This document shows positions 29,171 to 36,914 of a stretch of DNA of 36,914 nt, in pieces (the first letter of the stretch is position 1; each line of letters opens with the position of its first letter). The DNA is from an uncultured Bacteroidota bacterium (GTDB lineage Bacteria > Bacteroidota > Bacteroidia > Bacteroidales > UBA12481). The translations under genes and the position numbers were made by a program. The notes beneath the pieces are model-generated. The model was not told the DNA's origin. It did not search any database and worked only from the letters and a program-made list of their open reading frames with translations. The stretch spans positions 1-36,914 of the forward strand of contig CAIXKO010000536.1 in the NCBI GenBank assembly GCA_903919925.1, read 5' to 3'.

Positions 29171-31336
29171 ATGAAAAAAGAAGAAATGCGCTATGCAGCA
29201 AATGTTCTTGCTTTTGCTGTTTTTTTAGCATTTTCATCCTGTCAGCAGTCGGGCAAATTGGTAAATAGTTATCAAATAAATCTTTGTTGCGCTTCTGATA
29301 ATGACTTGTATAGGGTTCTTATCGAAAATAAGATTACCTGTACCCGGTATAACAACACTACAGAAGCCTTAACAAACCTGAAGAACAGTTCAGGGCTGTT
29401 AATTTTAGCGGATCAATATCCTGTTGAGCGTACACCGGTGGATGCCTCACTATTTGCTCTGGCAGCAAAGAAAAATATTCGGATTTACGTTGAATTTCCA
29501 GAAATGGTACCCGAACTGGAATTAGGTGAAGAGGTGTGTTTGTCAACCGGATATTATGGTGCTGTAACAGACCGCGCGGTTGTCAGCTCTGATTTTTTTG
29601 GAAAGGCACTGCCTATACTGAGTATCCTGGAAATGAAAGGTTGTCACTATATACCCGTAGAGGTTAAAAATCCGGATATCGTGCTTGCACGGGTAGAAGG
29701 ATACAATTCTGCCGTTTATGGCTTGCCAGAGAAGATACATCCGATACTGTTTGAGCTTCCGGGGAAAAATATTTTAGTTGCTACCACCAAGCTCAGTCAA
29801 TTTTTAGCAGGACGTTACATGCCAAATGATGCCTGGCCTTTCGTAATTGGATCCTTGATAAGGTGGACCACCCGTGAAGATTCATTTCCATTGCTCAAAT
29901 GGAATCCAACTGTCAGGCCAATGTATGGTGAAACCCAAAAACTACCAAAGGATGCCCAAAGAACAGCTATCAACCGGGGTATTGATTACTATGGGAAATC
30001 GGGGTTATACCTTAATCCGGACTGGCCGAAACAACCATTTCCCGGAAATGATTCATTACCAAGATCATGGATGCAGGGTGATGGTTCTTATGGTATCGGG
30101 GAATGCTATATATCAAAAATGATATTCTCCAACGGACGACAAGCGGTCAGCCGTGAAGCACGAGCCGATTGCAATCTTGAGGCGGTTATGGGATTAGCCT
30201 GTGGAGTAGCGTTATTCAAAGACACCTCTCACCTGGACAAAATAAAAAAGATGAGTGATTTTGTGTTTCGCAATTCGATACTTGCACAGGGCAACCGTGC
30301 CAATCCGGAAAAATCATCTTACGGCCTTTTAGGTTGGAGTTTATCAAATCCGGAATCCTACTGGGGGGATGACAATGCCCGAGCATTATTGAGTGCGATA
30401 ACTACTTCAGGATTAACTTCCTATAAAAATTGGGATGAATATATTGTCAGAGGAATTCTCGCAAATTTCAGGACTAGTGGAATCAACGGATTCCGACCAT
30501 CAAATGTGAACGGGAAGGTCCTGGAGGAAAAGGGTTGGGAACATTTTTTCAATTCAGATATAGTTTTTTTAAATCCGCACATGGAGGCTTATCTGTGGAA
30601 CACCTATTTATGGCTGTACAATAAAACCGGTTATAAACCATTACTGGATCGAACAAAAATTGGCTTTGAAAAGATGATGAAAGCCTATCCCGACTGGGTG
30701 CTGGAGGCTAACCGGTACGAGCAGGAGCGTTGCAGGATGTTGCTGCCATTGGCCTGGCTGGTTCGGGTGGAGGATACGCCGCAACATCGTTCATGGCTGG
30801 ATACGATTGCACAATATGTGATAAAAATTCAGGATAAAACAGGGGCAATACCTCAAATTCCGAATAGGACTGTTTCATCAAATGAAAACTACGGAACCGG
30901 GGAATGTGCTTTGAGTCATCAGGCAGGAGACCCTGTAACGGATGCCCTCTATTCTATCAATTTTGCTTTTATCGGAATGCATGAAGCCGCAGCCGCTACT
31001 GGAAACCGGGCTTATGCCAGATCAGCGGCAAAGATGGCGGATTTCTTTATTCGTACTCAAACACAAAGCCAAAGTCATATGGAATTAGACGGGACCTGGT
31101 ACAGAGGATTTGACTATGTGAAGTGGGACTACTGGGGATCCGACGGTGATTGGGGCTGGGGGGTGTGGACCAATGAAATTGGGTGGACCCATAGTTGGAT
31201 AACTACGACTCTGACATTGCGCGAAATGAAAACCTCTCTTTGGGATATTGCATCAAAAGTGGATGTGAGTCCATGGTTTGAGCTTTATCGAAAAATGATG
31301 TTGCCGGATAATAAAAACCAATTAGATATACCATGA
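29171..31336 (+). CDS. Paralog 5 of the five-member family (most divergent), exported lipoprotein, function unknown
   Basis: Lipobox FSSC; DNDLY, TTKLSQF, GDGSYGIGEC, ARADCNLE, ELDGTWYRGFD, GWGVWTNEIGWTHSWI. Confidence 0.82.
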   Translation: MKKEEMRYAANVLAFAVFLAFSSCQQSGKLVNSYQINLCCASDNDLYRVLIENKITCTRYNNTTEALTNLKNSSGLLILADQYPVERTPVDASLFALAAKKNIRIYVEFPEMVPELELGEEVCLSTGYYGAVTDRAVVSSDFFGKALPILSILEMKGCHYIPVEVKNPDIVLARVEGYNSAVYGLPEKIHPILFELPGKNILVATTKLSQFLAGRYMPNDAWPFVIGSLIRWTTREDSFPLLKWNPTVRPMYGETQKLPKDAQRTAINRGIDYYGKSGLYLNPDWPKQPFPGNDSLPRSWMQGDGSYGIGECYISKMIFSNGRQAVSREARADCNLEAVMGLACGVALFKDTSHLDKIKKMSDFVFRNSILAQGNRANPEKSSYGLLGWSLSNPESYWGDDNARALLSAITTSGLTSYKNWDEYIVRGILANFRTSGINGFRPSNVNGKVLEEKGWEHFFNSDIVFLNPHMEAYLWNTYLWLYNKTGYKPLLDRTKIGFEKMMKAYPDWVLEANRYEQERCRMLLPLAWLVRVEDTPQHRSWLDTIAQYVIKIQDKTGAIPQIPNRTVSSNENYGTGECALSHQAGDPVTDALYSINFAFIGMHEAAAATGNRAYARSAAKMADFFIRTQTQSQSHMELDGTWYRGFDYVKWDYWGSDGDWGWGVWTNEIGWTHSWITTTLTLREMKTSLWDIASKVDVSPWFELYRKMMLPDNKNQLDIP

Positions 31337-33198
31337 AGAATAGAATTGCCCACATTTTGTTTCTGGCATTCATAATGGTGCCCTGTTGGGCACAAACAAT
31401 TCCGGCGAAAACCTCACCTCTCAGGGAGCAAATTGATCTGACCGGACCATGGAGATTTAAGGCCGACCCAAAAAATATAGGTGATTCTGCGGAATGGTTC
31501 AAAGACGAAACTGACAAAACATTCTGGCCCCTTGTCAACGTTCCTGTTGCATTTGATCATTGCGGCCCGGAACTTGATCGTTATTTCGGCACAGGCTGGT
31601 TCTGCAGACGCGTTTATGTCCCTGAATCTTTCCGGGGACGACGTATCCTGATTCACTTTGAGGGGATAAACTATAATGCCAAGGTATGGGTCAATGGCCA
31701 GCCTGTAGGTGAAAACCATGATGCTTTTTTACCCTTCGATTTGCTGATCAATGACGCTGTGATAACCGGAGCGGAAAACAGCATTGCCGTATCGGTCAAT
31801 AATATCCGCCAGCTTGGGCAGTTTCCATTGTTTGAAGGGTGGTATGGTCAGGGCGGTTTTTTGCGTGAAGCCTCTCTGGTGGCAACCAGTTCAACCTATA
31901 TGGTAAGCACGATGATGGTTGCCACTCCAATCACTGGCACAAAAAATGGGCAGGGACAAATCTTTGTCCGTGCATCAGTAAAAAATGAATCCGGACGTGC
32001 TCAGCCTTTGAAGATTCAGGTTCGTGTTTCAGACAAAACCGGGAAATTACTGGCGGTACTATCATCAGCGGTTTTGTTTGTTAATGAGGACCAATTGGTT
32101 GATTTATCGGTTGAGGGTCATGTTCCTAAAGTGCAGTGGTGGTCGCCTGATTCGCCAGCCCTTTACACGGTTGAAGTGTCTGTTTTGCAGGATGGAAAAG
32201 TTGTCGATCAACAAATACGTCGGACAGGGTTCCGAAATATTGAGATCGCAGACGCCAAAATCAGGGTCAACGGCAAACAGGTTTTTCTGCTCGGGTTCAA
32301 CCGGCATGAAGACTCACCGCGTACCGGCATGGCGGTTGATCTTCAGCAGGCACGGGAAGATTTTTGCCGGATGAAGGAGATTGGCTGCAATTACGTTCGT
32401 TTCTGTCACTATCCGCACCATCCCGGGGAACTTGACTTGTGTGACGAACTGGGGTTGTTTGTATTGGCGGAAAACGCAATGAATGAGTGGGGACATATCG
32501 ATCACCCGGCCCCTAATCCGGCAATTCCGCTGGAGCCGAAGGATGCCCCGTTGGTATTGGAAAACGCCAGACGAACCCTGACCAAAATGGTCGCCCGTGA
32601 CAATCATCATCCTTCCATAATAATTTGGTCGGTAAGCAATGAAAATGAAGAATCACGTCAGGATGTTGCTCTTGGCAATGCAGAGTTGATTCAATTCGGC
32701 CGTACCCTGGATAAGTCCCGACCGTGGACACATGTTTCCAATTCGTTCAGGAAGGAAAACTGGGAGAGCTTTTATATTCAGGATGATGTGATTGTAGTTA
32801 ACGCTTATCCCACTCATTGGTACTCGCCAACGGAAGAGGATATCAATGCAGGCCTTCCGGAGTCGACGAGAATAATGGAGAATACTTTAAAGAAGATACA
32901 TGATAAATTTCCTGACAAGCCCATTGTCATTGGTGAGTATGGTTTTCCAAACGGCGATGCCGGTGAACAGGGAGCCAAAAAGCAGGCTGTTGCAACAGAA
33001 GCCGAGTTCAAGGGGTTAACCGCCCCATATATTGCCGGCGGCGCACTTTGGTGTTTTGCGCGGCATCCATGGCCTTGGAACAATGTCAGTAATTATGGTT
33101 ATGTAAGTCGCGACCGCATATCATCTTTCCCCGCATTTTCAGTGGTAGAACGTCTTTACAAGGAGCATACAAAAAAATCATTATCAGATGAAGAATAG
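31333..33198 (+). CDS. Glycoside hydrolase family 2 (beta-glucuronidase/beta-galactosidase-like)
   Basis: Signal peptide ending CWAQ; GPWRFKADP, KVWVNGQPVGENHDAFLPFD, FLLGFNRHEDSPRTG, acid/base region SIIIWSVSNENE, nucleophile region KPIVIGEYGF. ATGA overlap with paralog 5. Confidence 0.93.
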   Translation: MKNRIAHILFLAFIMVPCWAQTIPAKTSPLREQIDLTGPWRFKADPKNIGDSAEWFKDETDKTFWPLVNVPVAFDHCGPELDRYFGTGWFCRRVYVPESFRGRRILIHFEGINYNAKVWVNGQPVGENHDAFLPFDLLINDAVITGAENSIAVSVNNIRQLGQFPLFEGWYGQGGFLREASLVATSSTYMVSTMMVATPITGTKNGQGQIFVRASVKNESGRAQPLKIQVRVSDKTGKLLAVLSSAVLFVNEDQLVDLSVEGHVPKVQWWSPDSPALYTVEVSVLQDGKVVDQQIRRTGFRNIEIADAKIRVNGKQVFLLGFNRHEDSPRTGMAVDLQQAREDFCRMKEIGCNYVRFCHYPHHPGELDLCDELGLFVLAENAMNEWGHIDHPAPNPAIPLEPKDAPLVLENARRTLTKMVARDNHHPSIIIWSVSNENEESRQDVALGNAELIQFGRTLDKSRPWTHVSNSFRKENWESFYIQDDVIVVNAYPTHWYSPTEEDINAGLPESTRIMENTLKKIHDKFPDKPIVIGEYGFPNGDAGEQGAKKQAVATEAEFKGLTAPYIAGGALWCFARHPWPWNNVSNYGYVSRDRISSFPAFSVVERLYKEHTKKSLSDEE

Positions 33199-33214
33199 AG
33201 ATTTGTTAAAAGCC

Positions 33215-34792
33215 ATGAAATATATTGTTTTAGCAATATTCATGGGTACCGGTTCTATCTTTATACATGCACAATCATCAGATAACATCAATCGCCGGGG
33301 AATGCTCTTTTATGAGCCTGCCCCGGATAATCCGGCTGCGGACGTATGGTGTTTTAAAAAGGATAGTCTTTGGTATGTTTATACCCTCGATGGCTTTGGT
33401 CAGAATTCGATTGGAGTTGCGGTATCTCCTGATTTAATGTTTTATGAAAGACGGGGTGTAGCGATTCCCAGTGATCCAGGCACCTGGGAGAATTCACTTT
33501 TTGGGGGAGATGTTTTTAATTGGAAGGGTAAGAATTACATGCTCTATTCTGCTCCCGGACCAGGTTATAATAATGCCATCGGTTTAGCTGAGTCGGAGGA
33601 TTTGCTTAATTGGGTTAAATATCCCGGTAACCCCGTGATGAGGCATCCTGATGCCCGCTGGTATGACGGAGCTTTACCTGATGGTATGAGGGGCGGCACT
33701 TCATGCCGGGATGTGACTGTTATCGAAGATGCTTCCACAGATGAATGGGTTTATTGCTGCTTCACAGCGAGCACAGGCAGGGGCGATTTTTACCGGCGCG
33801 GATGTATCGGACTTGCCCGTAGTAAGAATTTGATTGATTGGGAATATCTTCCTCCCTTATTTTCACCAGGAATTTATACTGCCATGGAAGTCCCCAGAGT
33901 ATGTAAAATTGGCAATAAATGGTTCCTTACCTGGCTGACTGCTCCGTGGTATGGAATCCGTACTGACGAAGATTTCGGGCAACGTGCTTTTTCATGGGGT
34001 GAAACAATGATTCATTATGCAGTAGCAGATAATTCCTTGGGTCCATATCATTTACCTGAAGATCCTACTTTATTCCGGGGATATTTCAGTCCCTATGTAA
34101 TTGACCTGGTTCATGGAGAGCGTGAGATACTTGTAACCACCACCATGTTCAAACAACTAGGGAAAGGTTCCGATGCCAGAGAACGGTGCGGCTTAATGCC
34201 GGCTATGCCGGTTCGCCAGGCAGAAAGCAATAAGGAAAAGCTAGAAGTATGTTTTCCTGAGAAGCTACGTGACATCTTTAATAAACAGATCCCTGTTATC
34301 GAACCTTTATTGGTTAATAACCCCTTGCCCGGGTTTCTTGATGTTGAAAGAAATAAGGATAATTTTTCTTTTACTAATACTTCAAATCGTGTTGTTGAAT
34401 TAACCGAAGCAACTGGCTCTGAGTTTTTAGTGGATGTGAACTTCAATCTTGAATCAGGCAGAGCAGGGTTGATAACACGATATGATGAAAAAAATAGAAA
34501 CGGTTGTGTGGTCCTTGTAGATCCACTACGGAAAGAACTCCAATTTGGAGAGTTGGCTCCCATGTATGAAAAGGGAATAATATTGAAAGTCCGTGACCGA
34601 TTCAATATTCCTTCTGCCATCAACCGGCAATTTAAATTATCGGTAATTCAGTCTGTTAATTATCAATTGGTTTTTATAGATAAAGTTTTCATCGGAGCTT
34701 TTTCTTTTGCACACCGGGGTAAAGGTGTTATCGGTTTATTTTTGGAGAATGCTACCGGGAACGCTTTTATAGAAGGTATACATGCTTACTGA
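33215..34792 (+). CDS. Exported five-bladed beta-propeller glycosidase-like protein (GH32/GH43/GH68 superfamily-like) with C-terminal beta-sandwich
   Basis: The ORF track starts at 33188; ATG 33215 gives the cleaner signal peptide MKYIVLAIFMGTGSIFIHAQ. Repeated blades: DVWCFKKDSLWYVYTLDG, GVAVSPDLMFYERRGVAI, GGDVFNWKGKNYMLYSA, IGLAESEDLLNWVKYPGNPV, SCRDVTVIED, IGLARSKNLIDWEYLPPLF, AMEVPRVCKIGNKWFLTW. Confidence 0.75.
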   Translation: MKYIVLAIFMGTGSIFIHAQSSDNINRRGMLFYEPAPDNPAADVWCFKKDSLWYVYTLDGFGQNSIGVAVSPDLMFYERRGVAIPSDPGTWENSLFGGDVFNWKGKNYMLYSAPGPGYNNAIGLAESEDLLNWVKYPGNPVMRHPDARWYDGALPDGMRGGTSCRDVTVIEDASTDEWVYCCFTASTGRGDFYRRGCIGLARSKNLIDWEYLPPLFSPGIYTAMEVPRVCKIGNKWFLTWLTAPWYGIRTDEDFGQRAFSWGETMIHYAVADNSLGPYHLPEDPTLFRGYFSPYVIDLVHGEREILVTTTMFKQLGKGSDARERCGLMPAMPVRQAESNKEKLEVCFPEKLRDIFNKQIPVIEPLLVNNPLPGFLDVERNKDNFSFTNTSNRVVELTEATGSEFLVDVNFNLESGRAGLITRYDEKNRNGCVVLVDPLRKELQFGELAPMYEKGIILKVRDRFNIPSAINRQFKLSVIQSVNYQLVFIDKVFIGAFSFAHRGKGVIGLFLENATGNAFIEGIHAY

Positions 34793-34866
34793 AAAAATCC
34801 GATAAAATTGGCAGATTCAGTTCTTGAAGCTCAACAAAAGAATATTAAAAACACAGATAAAAAAGT

Positions 34867-36258
34867 ATGAAAAACAAAAACAACATGCTGTATATAATAT
34901 TTATATCGGCTGTTTCTGCTCTGGGTGGTATTTTATTTGGTTATGACACAGGTGTGGTGTCAGGAACCATATCAGAGGTAACCACCCAATTTAATTTGGA
35001 TTCCATTCAGCAAGGATGGTTTGTAAGCAGTGCATTGCTTGGCGCCATCCTGGGTGTTGCCAGTGCCGGTTTGCTGAGCGATTTCTTTGGAAGGAAGAGA
35101 ACACTCATTATCTCTGCCATTCTCTTTACTGTACTTGGTGTGGGCTGTGCCTTGGCCAATAGCTTTTACGAGCTGGTCTGTTACCGGATAATCGGAGGAT
35201 TAGCCATTGGCATTGTGTCCATCGTTTCCCCTTTGTACATATCCGAGATGTCTGTACCTAAATATAGGGGACGGTTGGTTTCCTTGTACCAGTTAGCCAT
35301 TACTATAGGATTTTTATGTTCGTATTTAATAAACTACTTCCTCATGGACTTTGGGAAATCCCACATTTTCGAATCCCCCTTGCTACATAAAATATTTAAT
35401 GCTGAAATCTGGCGAGGCATGCTGGGCATGGAAGCTGTTCCTGCAATTCTTTTTCTGGTGGTTCTCTTCTATATACCCGAAAGCCCCCGATGGCTTGTTT
35501 TAAGGCGCAAGGAGCAAAGTGCGCTGTCGATCCTTCAACGGATTTATAATGACCAACCCGATGCAGCACAAGAATTAAGCAACATAAAAAGTGTTGCAGC
35601 GATCAAGGAGAAATCGGAATGGAAATCCTTGTTTCAGCCAGGTATATTCAAAGTGGTGGTCATTGGCTTATCCATTGCCATGCTGGGACAGTTCATGGGT
35701 ATCAACGCGGTTATGTATTATGGTCCTGCTATTTTCAAGGATTCCGGACTTTCCGATGGGGATTCCTTATTTTATCAGGTATTGGTGGGATTGGTAAATG
35801 TGCTTACCACGGTGCTGGCATTGCTGATTATTGATAAGGTGGGTAGAAAAAAGCTGGTCTATTATGGGGTTAGCAGTATTTTTGTATCCTTGCTTGCCAT
35901 TGCTTTTTACTTTGAATTTGGCAAAACATTGGACATTCCATCGGTGGTATTACTCATATTATTCCTTTTCTACGCATTTTCATGCGCTATCTCCATTTGT
36001 GCAGTAATCTGGGTATTATTATCTGAACTATATCCGTTAAAAGTCAGAGGTGTCGCTATGTCAATAGCAGGATTTTCGCTTTGGGTTGGCAGCTTTCTGG
36101 TAGGGCAACTTACGCCCTGGATGCTGCAAACGCTATCTCCCGCAGGAACATTTGTTTTATTTTCCCTGATGTGTATTCCATATATGCTGATCGTATGGAA
36201 ATTAGTTCCTGAAACAATGGGGAAATCGCTTGAAGAAATTGAATCCAACTGGAATTAA
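34867..36258 (+). CDS. MFS sugar porter (XylE/GalP-like)
   Basis: GGILFGYDTGVVSGT, DFFGRKRTLI, IPESPRWLVLRR, LLSELYPLKVRGVAMS, VPETMGKSLEEIE sugar porter signatures. Confidence 0.95.
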   Translation: MKNKNNMLYIIFISAVSALGGILFGYDTGVVSGTISEVTTQFNLDSIQQGWFVSSALLGAILGVASAGLLSDFFGRKRTLIISAILFTVLGVGCALANSFYELVCYRIIGGLAIGIVSIVSPLYISEMSVPKYRGRLVSLYQLAITIGFLCSYLINYFLMDFGKSHIFESPLLHKIFNAEIWRGMLGMEAVPAILFLVVLFYIPESPRWLVLRRKEQSALSILQRIYNDQPDAAQELSNIKSVAAIKEKSEWKSLFQPGIFKVVVIGLSIAMLGQFMGINAVMYYGPAIFKDSGLSDGDSLFYQVLVGLVNVLTTVLALLIIDKVGRKKLVYYGVSSIFVSLLAIAFYFEFGKTLDIPSVVLLILFLFYAFSCAISICAVIWVLLSELYPLKVRGVAMSIAGFSLWVGSFLVGQLTPWMLQTLSPAGTFVLFSLMCIPYMLIVWKLVPETMGKSLEEIESNWN

Positions 36259-36270
36259 GGGGGAATGCTA

Positions 36271-36914
36271 ATGAATCATTCTAACCACCGGTTGACTGGA
36301 AAAGAGCGGGCCCTTAATGGCATGCTGAATATGAAAACGGATAGGATAAGTGTGCATCCTGCAATTGATGTAAGCTATTCTGCCAGACTGTATGGGAAAA
36401 ATGTCGGTGAATGTTTCATGGATCCCGGACTTCATGCAAGAGCTTTGGAAAATGTGTTTTGTTCACATCCGGAAATAGATGGTTTATATGTTAATCTCTG
36501 TTTATCTCCGGACTCGTTTGAAAAAACCTGGAAAGAAGGCAGTGATACGTATGTTTTAGATAATGGCGGAATGACATGGTTTGTTCCTCCGGATGATGTG
36601 GGATCAGTCAAAGCGCATCAAATACATAAAATCGACGACTTTCTCCTGAAAACACAGAATCCCTTAAAAGAGGGCATTATTGGAACATACACAGCAATTT
36701 CTCAAGAAATAAAAGACCAATATCTTATTGTTCCCGGACTTACGGGCCCCTTCAGCCAATTGGTTTTTATGCTCGGGCTAACCGAAACGCTCCTTTTGAT
36801 TTATGATCAGCCAGATGAATTGAAGCAGGCGTTGGAATGGCGTACTCAAAAAGCCATTGAATGGGCTGACGAATTTATTAAAAAAGGGGTAGAATGTGTA
36901 TGGATTGGCGAAGG
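36271..36914 (+). CDS. Uroporphyrinogen-decarboxylase (URO-D) family protein, probable methyltransferase-like, truncated by window end
   Basis: My translation from ATG 36271: MNHSNHRLTGKERALNGMLNMKTDRISVHPAIDVSYSARLYG...GPFSQLVFMLGLTETLLLIYDQPDELKQALEWRTQKAIEWADEFIKKGVECVWIGE, open to the end of the window. Resembles MtaA/CmuA/HemE-type URO-D proteins. Not in the supplied ORF track. Confidence 0.75.
   Translation, partial: MNHSNHRLTGKERALNGMLNMKTDRISVHPAIDVSYSARLYGKNVGECFMDPGLHARALENVFCSHPEIDGLYVNLCLSPDSFEKTWKEGSDTYVLDNGGMTWFVPPDDVGSVKAHQIHKIDDFLLKTQNPLKEGIIGTYTAISQEIKDQYLIVPGLTGPFSQLVFMLGLTETLLLIYDQPDELKQALEWRTQKAIEWADEFIKKGVECVWIGE

Noticed and set aside
34111-34623. 170-aa minus-strand ORF inside the beta-propeller gene
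   Set aside because: No domain recognisable, antisense to a supported gene.
1-36914. tRNA/rRNA genes, CRISPR arrays, transposases, phage genes, sulfatases, polysaccharide lyases
   Set aside because: Looked for by motif on the supplied ORFs and intergenic regions; none could be supported.

Overview
The window looks like Bacteroidetes DNA, nearly all coded on the + strand. At the left edge are a truncated glycosidase-like gene, a selenium pair (YedF-like, SelD) and a lipoprotein with a GH67/GH20-like architecture. From about 4.8 kb to the right edge runs one long carbohydrate-utilisation (PUL-like) locus: an anti-sigma FecR (no ECF sigma gene visible), an STN-domain SusC, SusD, then catabolic genes. 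Its most striking element is a family of five paralogous ~700-760 aa exported proteins (11686-13920, 13917-16154, 16151-18412, 24800-27034, 29171-31336). Three of them are in tandem with ATGA overlaps. All share an N-terminal amidotransferase/Rossmann-like domain and a C-terminal probable alpha/alpha-barrel with near-invariant motifs (DNDLY/F, TTKLSQF, GDGxxG, DxNxE, ELDGxWxRxFD, GWGxWxxExGW). I cannot assign them to a named enzyme family. They are interleaved with an SSS symporter, a Gfo/Idh/MocA oxidoreductase, a Tat-exported xylose-isomerase-like TIM barrel, a GATase1-like protein, a neutral-ceramidase-like protein, an alpha/alpha-barrel glycosidase-like protein, a GH2 enzyme, a GH32/GH43-like beta-propeller, an MFS sugar porter and a partial URO-D-family protein. 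The five-paralog family plus the oxidoreductase/isomerase module is my best candidate for an undescribed glycan-processing system. All assignments come from reading motifs; no searches were run.
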